Positions 37,401-49,400 of a stretch of DNA of 64,000 nt are shown piece by piece; position 1 is the stretch's first letter; each line of letters starts with the position of its first letter. The stretch is taken from contig NC_022567.1 in assembly GCF_000478885.1 (NCBI RefSeq), positions 124,001 through 188,000 of the forward strand. Direction: 5' to 3'. Made by a program: the position numbers and the translations under genes. The stretch comes from Adlercreutzia equolifaciens DSM 19450 (GTDB lineage Bacteria > Actinomycetota > Coriobacteriia > Coriobacteriales > Eggerthellaceae). Below the pieces are notes generated by a model. That model did no database searches, was not told where the DNA came from, and worked only from the letters and a program-made list of their open reading frames with translations.

Positions 37401-40400
37401 AGCTGGCGGTGACCGGCGCGGCCGAGTACCCGAACTACCTCATCGGCTTTTCTGGCACCTACAGCGAGAGTGCCGGCACGACCCGCGGCTGGGTGCTTGA
37501 CGGCAACCACGCCCTGGTGAAGAGCGGCCTTACGCTGCCGCTCTCCGGCGCGCCTCTGGCGGGCGGCGCCGGTCTGCGTGTGGGCGATTACACCGACGTC
37601 GACCGCACCTTCGGCCTGTCCGAGGCGACGACGCGCGGGCTGAACGCCAACAGCGCCTCGGTCAACGTCTCGGGCGCCGATGGCATAGGGGAGAATGAGA
37701 CCGCGCGCTACGCCGAGCGTTTCGGTAACCGCGCGAACGAGAACGCTGCCGCCGACGTGCACGACGACGACGGTCTGTACAGCACCGTGAAGCTGCGCTG
37801 CATGACGCCGACCCTCGACGTGACCTACGAGGTGGAGGCCAACCCGACCGACCGTCCGACCGACAGCGGCAACCCCGCCACCGATCGCGAGGGCACCCAG
37901 CGCACGGGCGCCGGTGCCCATGCGGGCGCGGAACTTGCCTTCGACGGCTCGGTGACGCAGCCCACCAGCGATGTGGACGTCATCAACTACAGCAACGGCA
38001 GCACCGACTACAAGCGCACGCACGTGAAGCGCAACGCGGCGGGCAGCGTGGTGCTCTCCGCCACCGAGGTGACAACGGTGGGTCGCAACAACGCGAGCAA
38101 CGTAACGGTGGACGACATCTATCGTCTGCGCGATAACGGCACGCGCGTCTTCACGGCGAAGCGCACGCGCAACAACCTGAACGGGCAGGTGTCCATCGAT
38201 CTGGTGGTCTACCAAGAGGACGGCACCACCATCGATTGGCGCGTCCATCAGGATGCCGTGATTGAGAACCGCGACGGCAACGATATCGTTGCCAGCCGCA
38301 CGGCCTCGCTTTACCAGGGCGACGCGACGACGCCTATCGCTCGTACCGATTACGAGGACAACGGCGTCGATGAGACGACGGGTCTCGCCGTCGGCAGCCA
38401 GAAGACGGTCGTCGATATGGAGCTCGCCTTCGCCAGCGTGTCCGACTACGATATCGAATACGACGAGTACAGCGACTTCTACGAGTACATGTCGCTTTCG
38501 GTGGCCGACGCGAAGCAGGGCATCGCCGACGCTTTCGGCGAGCACTACAAGTTCCAGGAGTCGACCCGCTTCTCCGCTCAGCCCGTGGGCACCATTCTCT
38601 CCATCGAAGTGGTCGAATCGCCCATAGGCGCCGATCCGGAGGACGTCTGGGTCGAAATCGTCTCGAGCCGCGGTGCGCCGACGGCCGAGGAGCAGAAGGA
38701 CCTTACCTATCACTTCCAGAAGACCTACTACAACAGCGGACTGGTCGACACCTATCGCTCGGTCTTCTCGAACCAGTGGTTCCACACGGCCAACGGCTAC
38801 TTCAAGTACGCCGTGCCCGCCTGGCGCTTCGATGCCGACATGGGCCTCATGTTCGGCCCGTTGGAGAACTGGATCGATAACGAGACCTTGTTCGTTCCCG
38901 ACAACGACGAGGTGTGGAACTACGACGACACCCCGTGGTTCTCGGCCACGGTATCCAACAACGCTCCGGACGCTACTGTGGAGACCTCCGGCTCGGTCAA
39001 GCACGCGGCCCTCGTATTCGCCGTGCAGCTGCCGCAGCAGGTGACCTTCTACGACCAGAACATCCTCACGGGCTCCTACCGCGATTCCTCGGCGAACGCG
39101 ACGGGCGGCGGAAGCGCCACCTACATCGCCGACTACGAGGGCGACGACTACGCATTCTACGTCGAGCGCACGTGGATCGATCGCCATACCGGGCGCACGA
39201 TGAGCGCCAAGTACACGCCCAAGCAGCTTATCGAGGAAGGCTGGACGGTGAAAATCACCGCGCAGCCCAACTATAGCGCCAACACCTACGGCGCTGCGGG
39301 CACCGATGCGGCTCACTATGCCAAGCCCGATACCGACCAGCCCGATGACACGCTTACCTCGCGCGGCATCGAGAACATCAAGCCCTACGAGCATGAGGCG
39401 GAAACGGTGGTCTTCGAGATCGCTCCGCCCGACGATGCCACCGACGAGGAGTTCCTCGGCTACAACACCTTGTTCGATGCCTACTATGCCGGCGTGCACG
39501 CCGACGGCTACCTGGGCTTCGGTGACTCCATCACGTTGAAGGTGCGCACGCGCATCGACAACCTGGATTCCGGAAACGTGCTCGAGGACAACTTGTTCGA
39601 CGGCGCCGGCGACTTGGTGAGCTACAAGGATCAGATGAACACCATCAACACGTGGACCAGCGGCTCGACCAACGTCTACCTCACGGCTCACGATTCCGAT
39701 CTGAGCTTTATGGCCAACGGTAGCAACTGGACCCATGTGTTCGACGCCGACGTAGCCTCTTATAAGGGCGACGACGACCAGCCGAAGTACTCCGTGGCCG
39801 ACCAGGGCAAGAACTACATCGCCGCCGATGTGGCAGCGAGCACCCATAACAACGACCGCCCCGGCGCCATCCCGAGTGATCTGTACCTGAAGAGGGGAGA
39901 CGTGGCCTTCAAGGCGAAGAGCCGCGTGGCCGAGGGCGCCAACGTGTCGTCCTTCGCGCCGCAGGACGTCGACCGCTTCTTCAAGAACAGCGCCTCGGCG
40001 AAGGAGTCCGACAGCGATGGTGGTGGGGACGAAGAGGGCATCGTCGACCACGACAAAGACGGCGACTACACCGACCCCTACGTCACTGACGAGGCCGGAT
40101 ACCTGCGCATTCGCAAGCCGTCTTCCAGCGTGCGCGCCGATACCTCCTCGTTGCGCAACAACGTGGGCAACAAGGATCTGGGCAGCACGCGCGGCGACGA
40201 CGCGACGCTGAAGAACGTCAACGACTTCTTCATCACCCAGGCCATCAACACCGGCGGCTCGGTGAACAGCTTCGTGCTCGATTGGCAAGTGCCGTTCTGG
40301 GGCACCGATACCCCGTCGCTGAACGACGCCTACTTCGAGAGCACCACCGTGGCGATCGCCCGTATGAACTCGCTGTTCAGCTCGGTGTCCACGGGCGTGT

Positions 40401-43400
40401 GGGAAGTGCCCGGCGCCGAGTATCAGGACGCCTCCGGCAACGTGGTGGCCGCCAACGCGGAGGGTGCCGAACCCGTCAACGACGAGGCGCGTGTCGAGAG
40501 CAAGCTGCGCGTATATATGTACGCGCGCATCGTCTCGAACGACCGCACCCGCGACGGCAACGTCTTCGCCGAGCAGAACGGCATGGAGTACAACGAGTAC
40601 GAGAACTATGCCTTGGCCGGCACCGACGCCGACCGCGACCACTGGTACGGCGAGGACGACCTCAGCGACGTGAACATGTCCACTGACGGCAACAACGCCG
40701 ACGAGTTCGAGGGCATGTGGCTGCCCATCGGTGAGGCGAACGGCTATGCCGTTACCGACAAGAGCAACGTGAAGATCGACGACTCGTTCCTCGCCGAGCA
40801 CGATGGCTACCAGGTGCGTCAGATTCGCTGGGTCGTAAAGGCCGGCGAGCTGGATGCGGCCACGAACACCGTGCGCGACCTGTCTCGCGAGGTGGCCGTG
40901 CCCCACGGCTTCCGCCTCGATGTGGACGCCATGGGCCCGCAGTACTACAAAGACGAGTATACCGGTGTCGAGAAAGAGGTCATCCAGGACATCACGGCCG
41001 GCAAGCAGGAGGCCGACGACATCGACCCCGAGCGCTTGAACGAGAGCTGGAAGTACAAGCTCGACGAGAACGGCGTCGTCATCGACGAGGTGCCGGTGCT
41101 CGACGAGAACAACAACCAAACCTACGACTTGAACGGCGATCCGGTCGTCGAGTCGAAGCGCGCCTTCGATTTCTCCGGCACGGAAGAAACCGAGATGCCC
41201 GCCTCCATGACGGACAATGCTCCGGCCATTCGTTTCAGCACCGACCAGCTGAGCACGCCGACCATCGGTCAGAACTCCAAGTACAACCTCCGCGGCTACT
41301 CGCTGCCCAACCGCGCTGACGATAACGAGGGCGTGGCCGTGGCGGCCGAAGGCGATGGCACGGGCTCCGGTACCGGTACGGGCGGCGACAGCGGCGCGGG
41401 TGCCACGGTGTCCACCGGCGGCAACCTGCACCTGAACCACTTCGTCTCCGCCACGCCGCGCTACGACGACACGAAGTACGTCCAGGCCGAGCGCAGTCGT
41501 GCCGGCTTCTACAGCGCCTCGGCCAAGCCGGCCCTGTCGCTGTTCCTCACCCAGGGCTACTTCATGGGTGATACGCAGACTGGCTACGCCTGGGTGTCTG
41601 GTGAGCACAAGATCGAGATTCGAAAATCTCGCATGATGCGCTACCGCATTCAGCTGACCAACATGACCGACGAGCAGATCGCCCTGAACAACTTCCCGAA
41701 GGAGGCCGAGGAGGGCGTCTGCGTCGACCCGCATCTGTCCATCATCCTGCCGGCCTGCGAGGGCTTCGGCGGAGCCGAAACGCTGAACAATGGCAACTTC
41801 ACCTATGTGCCTTACAAAGAGCTCCAAAAAGGCATTCAGGAGTCTGCCAGCACTGGTGAACGATACGAGTATGACTACTTCAGCTGGGATTATGTCTCGT
41901 CACCCATTCAGATTGGTGGCCTCGTCATTCCGGCAGAGCGTCTCGATTCCGCCAAACCCATCTGGACGTACTACCTCTCCGACACGAGCGATGAGATGAC
42001 CGAGGACAACCAGTTCCCGCTCACCGACACCATCGACTTCGAGGCCAACAGCTCCGTGCCGCGCCTGAATGATCCGGAGGTGGGCGGCGACTTGCTCATC
42101 CAGGACAAGTACGCCTCCACCACCTCCGACATTCGCCGCAAGTTCCTCACCTGGCACTTCAGCGGCACGCGCGCCGGCGATGCCGATTCCTCTGCCGACC
42201 GCGGCGTGCTGCGCCCGGGCCAGTCCATCGTCATCGAGATGATGATGCCCGTCTCTGCCGAGGCGACCGACGCCATCGACGAGGATCTGCTCATCGCCGA
42301 GACCTGGGGCTGGCAGCCCACGAAGTTCTACGGGCATCAGCCGGAGAAGAAGAACCCCAACGACCCGAACCGCGCCATGATGCAGGACACGCGCGATTCG
42401 AACCTGGACGGCCGTACCGCCCAGGAAATGATCGTTATGCAGCTGTCGGCTCTGAAGATGGATTCCACCGAATCTACCCATCAGACGAAGACCTCTGCCT
42501 CGTCGCTGGAGACCAATGCCACGCGCGACAGCGCCGGTCCGGTCGCCGTGCCCGAGGGCGGCACCTATAGCTATACCGTGAAGCTGAACAATCCGAACCG
42601 CGACGAAGCGCTGCAGTACAACAACAAGGGCATCGTTTTCTATGACGTGCTGCCCTACCGCGGCGACGCTCAGGTAAGCCAGCTCAACGAGGCTGGCGAG
42701 CGCTGGAGCCGCGAATCCACGTGGGCCGGCTCGCTCGTGAACCTGGATTCCATCACGGTCAAGCAGTACTCGGCCATCGATCGCGAGCTGGCAGGAACGG
42801 GCAAGGTGCTCGCCACGACGCCCACGACGACTGCTGGCGCTGGCGGGCAGCCGGTTACCTACACCGAGGCTTCGGTGTACGTCGGTCCCTTCAAGCGCGA
42901 CGACGACGGCGTCATCAGTGTCGTGCCGGAAGATGAACTGCTATGGCTCTTCGATATGTACGATGAGGAGAAGCACTCCTACTTAAATGCCCTGATTTCT
43001 GGCGCTGGCTACCGTGAAGTTTTTGACGAAGAGGGCAACAAAGTCGGTGAAGAAGCGATCTCATTGGGCGACTACGCGCTGATTGAGCTTAACGAAATGA
43101 AAGCCTATCTGAATGCTCATCCTGAGATGGAAGGTGATGTACTGCGGGCGCTGCGAGCCATTTGGGTCATGTGCGACAATTCTATCTACGCGCCGCGCAA
43201 GGGCTACGTGTCCCTTGAGTACTCCCTGACCGCGCCGCTCAACTTGCCGAAGTACGTGGGCAACAAGAACGGCGACCCGAAGGTCGATATGTACGAGCTG
43301 CCTACCCAGAAGGACTACGACGCCATGACCGAGGAGCAGCGCGCCGAGGCGCGGGCCACAGCCACCCGTTCCGACCTTCTGGCCTCGGTCACCCAGTGGA

Positions 43401-46400
43401 ACACCTGCCTGACTCGCATGGAGTCCGGTGGTATCGACGCGAACCCGTTCTTGTGGGAAACCGCTCAGGCCGGCGCCTTCATCGATGCACCGCGCGATCG
43501 GGGCTACATCGGCGACTACGTGTGGCTCGACAAGAACTGGGACGGCGAGATGAACGACCTTCTCACCGACGAGGCCTTCGACGGCATGAGCGCCGACGAG
43601 CGCTGCGCGTTGGCCCGCACCCGTTCAGGCCGCGAGGATCTCACGCCTTCCATGTTCGGCGCCACCGGCACCTTGTCCGAGGGCGAGCAGCGCGAACTGT
43701 GCGCCTCCTACCAGGAGAGCGCCAACGGCCGCAAGCTGCTGCGCGGCGAGCGCGCCGTCACCACGACGGTCAAGAACGCCGACGGCTCGGTGAAGACCGA
43801 CGTCCTCGGCCGCCCGGTAACCGAGACCACCTATGTGCCTTTCGACGGCACCACTGACATTACCGACACCAACGCCGGCGCGAACTTCGACGACCTCGAC
43901 TACGACGGCGTTTCCGACGACGATCCGGGCATCAATGGCGTGAAGGTGGAACTCTTGAATGAGTTCGGCGTGCCGGTGAACCGCGACGGCCAGGCCTCTA
44001 TCTACATCAACAACTCCCGTTCCGGCAATCGCTGGATTTGGGCCATCTGCGACGACCAGTACGACTCCAACGGCAACTTGGTGCCGATTGTGAATCACCT
44101 GGGCGTTTACGACACGGCAGACGCCGGTGCGCCGCTGTCCTACACGACGACGACCGACGCCTACGGCAACCCGGGCTACTACATGTTCTCGAACCTGAAG
44201 CCGGGCAACTACCGTCTGCGCTTCACGTTCCCCGAGCAGTACTACAACTTCTCGCCCACCGAGCCCGATCTGGGCGTGAACGAGGACTGCCGGGTGACCG
44301 TGGCCCGTACCGAGGCCGACCCGGCCACGGGCACGCCGGCCACGATGACCATGACCACCGACGTGATCAAGGTGGACGCCGTGGCCTATGACGATGAGGC
44401 CATCTCGGCGGGCACCGAGGATGCCGTCCATGCGGCCTACGACACCAAGATGTCCGGCTACAAGCTCGGCATCGCCCAGGCGGTCACCTTCGAGGGCGTC
44501 ACCTACCAGGACGACGTGTCGGTCGAGCCCATCTACGTCAACGACGAGGGTGACATGTCCGTCAAGCGCCCGCTCTACGACGGTAGTGGCAACCCGGTGC
44601 TCGATGCCGACGGCAATCCCACCTACGAGCACTACATGGTGGATGCCTCCCATCAGACGATCACCTCGGGTGGCTCTATCGTGCGCCCGAGCGCCGAAGA
44701 GCTGGCTAGCGTCGAGGGCTCGCCCCGTCGCGGCTACACTGAGGACAACAAGATCATCAACTCGCTGCTCGATTCCTACAGCGCGGGCGCCGGAACGAGC
44801 GAGGAGCAGATCGCTGGAGCCTACCCGGTGGAGGAGAAGCGCCTCGACGGCATCCGCGTGGCGGCCTACGAGTACAACCGCGAGCGCGGCACCATTTCCA
44901 GCACCATCGCCATCGACGCCGACGGCAACCAGGCATCCTATGTCACCGGCACCGATGCGACCCTCGATGCCGGCTTCTTCCGCTTCCGCCTGAAGCCTGG
45001 GCGCACTTATATCATCAAGTGCACCGACACCAATTCCAACCGCCTCATCAAGCCGACGCTGCTCACCTGGAGCGAGGATCCGCTGAAGTACGCGAACGAT
45101 AACGACCTGCGCTACGTCTCCGGCTCGTCGCGCACCTTCCCCTTCGATGCGGAGCTGCCCGTCGACGAGAACGGTGTGGTGCGTTACGAGGACCCCGACA
45201 ATCTGTGGAAGGGCTTCGCGCGTCAAAGCTCGCTGGCGCTTGGCTACGTTGACGGCACCAAGGGCTACATCGGCGATACCGTGTTCAACGACGAGAACTA
45301 CAACGGCGTGCGCGAGGAGCACGAGGTTGGCGTCGGCCAGCGCTCGGTCGACGGCGGCGTGGCCGTGAAGCTCGAGCAGTGGTACTACGGTCCCGTTCAG
45401 GGAGGCGACCCGAATGATACGGACTCCTATGTCTGGCAGCTGTATCCCTCTGGCGAGCCGTTGCGTGTGGCCTACACCGGCGACGCGGCCTCGGCGGGCA
45501 CCTATCTGTTCCGCGATGTGAAGACCTACGTGGTCGATCCCTACAGCGACGCCGAGGATGACGACGCGAAGAAGAAGTACCTGGCCGGGTACCGTCTGCG
45601 TGTTGACCAGGAAGACCTCGCGAAGCTCGATGGCGACTACGCGGTCACCCTGCGCGACCAGCTGAAGGAAATCGAGATCACCGATGAGAACGGCGAGACC
45701 ATCACGGTGCCGGCCATGTCCATCGACTCCGACTCCGACCTGTCGGCCAAGCCGGTGTCCACACCCATCATGGGCCAGGTCGGCTACAAGTTCGGCCGGG
45801 AAGACGAACTCGGCAACAAGCTCGATGTGCAGACTGACGCTACGAGCAATACGGCCAACGCCACGACGCTGACCTATTATCTGAATGAGCCCGGAAGCCA
45901 GCCCGAGAGTGGCTCGTTCGCCGACGGCTTCATCGTGGTGGCCACCATCGGCCAGTTGCAGCAGACCGGCGTTCTTGTGAGCCCCGTTGAATACAACGCT
46001 CCCGATACGGTGACCGGCGGCCTTGTGCGCGATCCCTTGAGCAAGCTCGATGCCTTCGAGCGCATCGTCGAGGGCGACGTGGTGCAGGTGACCTACACGA
46101 CCACCTATCGTAACGAGACTGACGCGGTGCAGGACGTGGTCATCGCCGACGCTTATCCCGATGCCGACGCCGTGGCCTACGAGGGCGACCATGCCTTGAA
46201 GGTGGTTGACGCGACGACGACGTGGAACGGCGGCAACGTGGCCATCTACGAGGGCAACCGCGGTACGGGCTCGTTCGACGAGGGCGCGTGGGCCGGCGCG
46301 AGTCGTCCGGCCGACGACGCCGTTTCCTTCCGCATTGGGCGCATGCTGCCCGGCGAAGAGGCGACGGTGAAGGTGACCTACCAGTACCAGGTGAAGAAGA

Positions 46401-49400
46401 CCGTCGCTCACTTCTCCCAGATCTTCGTGGGCGACGAGCCCATGGACACCAACGTCGTGAGCTTCAAGATCATCCGTACCTCGCTTATCGAGCCGAAGGT
46501 CGAGATCAGCGAGGACGAGCGCGTCCACCTCAACGAGCTGCTTGAGAAGAAGTTCGAGGACGACAAGGCGGCCTGGGTGGCGAAGGTGCTTGAGGAAACG
46601 GGCGAGGCGCCGGATCCCGCCAATTACCCCGGTACGCTGGAAGTGTGCGATACCACTATCCTCGGCATTGGCGAGCGCACCTGGCTCGAGCTGTTGGTGA
46701 CCGACGCGCGCCAGAGCCGCGATGCGGCCAAGCGCCTCGTGCCCGCCGAGCCGGTGCTGCCGCCGGATCCGGAGACGCTCAAGCGCGACCAGTTCAAGTA
46801 CAACAAGATGAAGAACCCGCAGTACGATCCCGAGAACCCGGGTGACACTCCCGAGTACATCGATCGTAAGGAAGAAGATGCCGACGAGTTGTGGGCGGAC
46901 GACTTCATGACGTTCTGCCGCACCTATGCCGACGTCTTTGGATTCGTGTATGTTGACCTTGACGCAAATATGCAGATCAATCCGAGCGAGCCTTCGTGGT
47001 ACCAGGAGGGCATGGACCTTACCAACCTGGCCGTGCAGTGGGGCAAGCCCGGCGGCGGCAAGTACGTAGTGGCTAACGACACCTCCTACGAGGACATCTA
47101 CTACGGAACTGGCACCCTTGAGGGTGAGAAGGGCTACAAGGCCATCTATGACGAGCTGAAGGCGACCTACGACAGCACTAGCGCCGATTACGAGCAGAAG
47201 CTGGCCATCTACAACGACTTGAACGATCGCTACAGCACGTGGCAGCGCGCTTACTCGGCCTACGCCGTCGACTTGGCCGAGTACGAGGCCGAGGAAGATT
47301 ACGGCGCGAATCGCCTCGTGGTGGGCGATGTGGTATACAACCTCGCCGATGCCGCCCGTCTGTACAACTGGGATATCGGTCTGGTGAGCGTGCCTCGCAG
47401 CTCCATCACCGGACGCGTGTGGGACGACTCTTACCATCCGACGCCCGAGCCGGTCGAGCCGGTGCAGGCCGACTACCAGACCGACGGCGCCGACGATGTG
47501 GTGACCTTCACCGCTGCCCATGACGCCTGGGTCGTCGAGCACGCCGCGTGGGCTGCCGCGCCGAATAAGGGCTACAACGGCATCCAGGACGAGGGCGAGC
47601 CGGGCCTGGCGAACCAGGAAGTGCGCCTCACTCAGTGGTACTACCTGCCCTTGGCCGATCTGTCCGATGCGGACGAGCCTGCTGCTGGTGATGAGCCCGA
47701 GGTTGCCGACGATGCCTTCAAGTTCGTGACTGACGACGCCCTGAAGGCGCTGGCCGATAAGTGGGCCGCCGGTACGCTGGCCGAGGAGGACGAGAAGGAT
47801 CTGGCGGATCGCGCTATCGCCGCCGGCGTTCCGGTGACGTACGTGACCGATGAGGCGGGCGCCGCAACCGACGAGATTGAGACGATAGCCGACTTCGAGC
47901 CCGCCTCCGACGGCAGCGGCTTCTGGGTGCGCAACATGAACTTCGGCACCGATCGGTCGACGGGCAAGATCGCGAACGTGCCCGTCACCGATCCCGACAC
48001 AGGCGAGGCGGTAACCGACCCGGTGACGGGCGATCCGATCACCGAGCAGGTCACGCAGCCTCGTACCGCTGGCTCTTGGATCGTCGAGGGCACTCCGGGC
48101 GTCATCGCCGTGCATACGGCCGATGTCGGCACGAAGACGGTAAAGACGACCGATCCGACCACCGGCATTACCACCGAGGAAGTGGTGCCCGACGAGTCCA
48201 CCTGCGGCGTCTACGCCTTCGACAATCTGCCGGCCGCCTACACGGGCGCCGACGGCTCCCATTACCTGGCGAGCTATCGCGTGGAAGTGGGGGATACGAA
48301 CTACACAAGCACCGACGAGACCACCTTGGCCGACGACGAGGCCTGGTTGCTCACGCGCCTGCATCGCCCGCTGGAGGCAACCGACGCCGATGACCCGCTG
48401 GCGTCCCAAGTGGTCGATTCCGACGCCGATTCCTCCGAAAAGGCCGTGACCGACGGCATTGCCGTGACGGCCCAAGATACGGTGCTCGTCTTGAATGGCG
48501 CGGATTCCTACAACGGTGTTCGCGCTCATTCCGGCCACATCATCTTGGCCGACGTGGCCGAGAGCGTGCGCTACTCCAATATCGACGCCAACGCTACGGC
48601 CAACGACCTGCAGACCTCCAAGGTCACGATTCCCGTGACCGACTTGGTGGGCACCTCCGCCTCCGGCGATCCCGAGGCCGCCGACTACGTGCACACCGAG
48701 GGCGGCGTGCCGGTGAGCGTGCTCGTGCCGACCGATCGCTACGTCACCTTCGACTGGCTTACCTACAAGACGAAGACCGACGAGGCGGGCAATGCCGTGC
48801 GCGATCCGCAGACCGGCGAGCTCGTGCACGAGGTCTTCGGCGGCGATGCTGGCGAGATTCAGCCGCCCACTCAGAAGATCACGGGCGTGGTGTTCAACGA
48901 TGTCGACAACAACGGCATGAACGGCACGCTGTTCGCAGGCGAGGGCGCGACGGCTGCCGATCGTCCGGTGGCGGGCATCCAGCTCACGCTGGAGCGCTAC
49001 TTCACCCTGGCCAACCCCGAGGGCGCCGAAGACGCCTCGGCGGTAGCCGACGGCTGGCACGCCGATCCCACGTGGTCCGATGATTGGAACACGCGCGATG
49101 AGCTGAGCGTCGTTACGGCTACCGGTGCCGAGGCGGGTGCTTATGCGGAGGATCCGACCCAGGGTCTTTCCGGCGACGACACCTATGGTGCGGTGGTGCC
49201 CGCGGGCGTCGCCGATGGCGGAGCCGCGGACGACGAGAACAACGAGGCCGACGAGCCTGCGGCCGTTGCCGAGGATGACGCGTCCGACGAGGGCGACGAA
49301 AACGACGAGGACGTTTCGCCGGCCGAGCCCGCCGCGCCGACCCACAACACCGTCTCGGCGGAGGACGGCACCTACGTCTTCGACAACCTGAAGAGCCAGG

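Noticed and set aside
21947..41827. A 6,626-codon open frame on the minus strand
   Set aside because: It is in codon register with the sense gene and is open only because TTA, CTA and TCA are absent from the sense strand. Its text is Val/Gly/Arg/His-rich with no domain, and it ends exactly at the sense codon tca at 21947.
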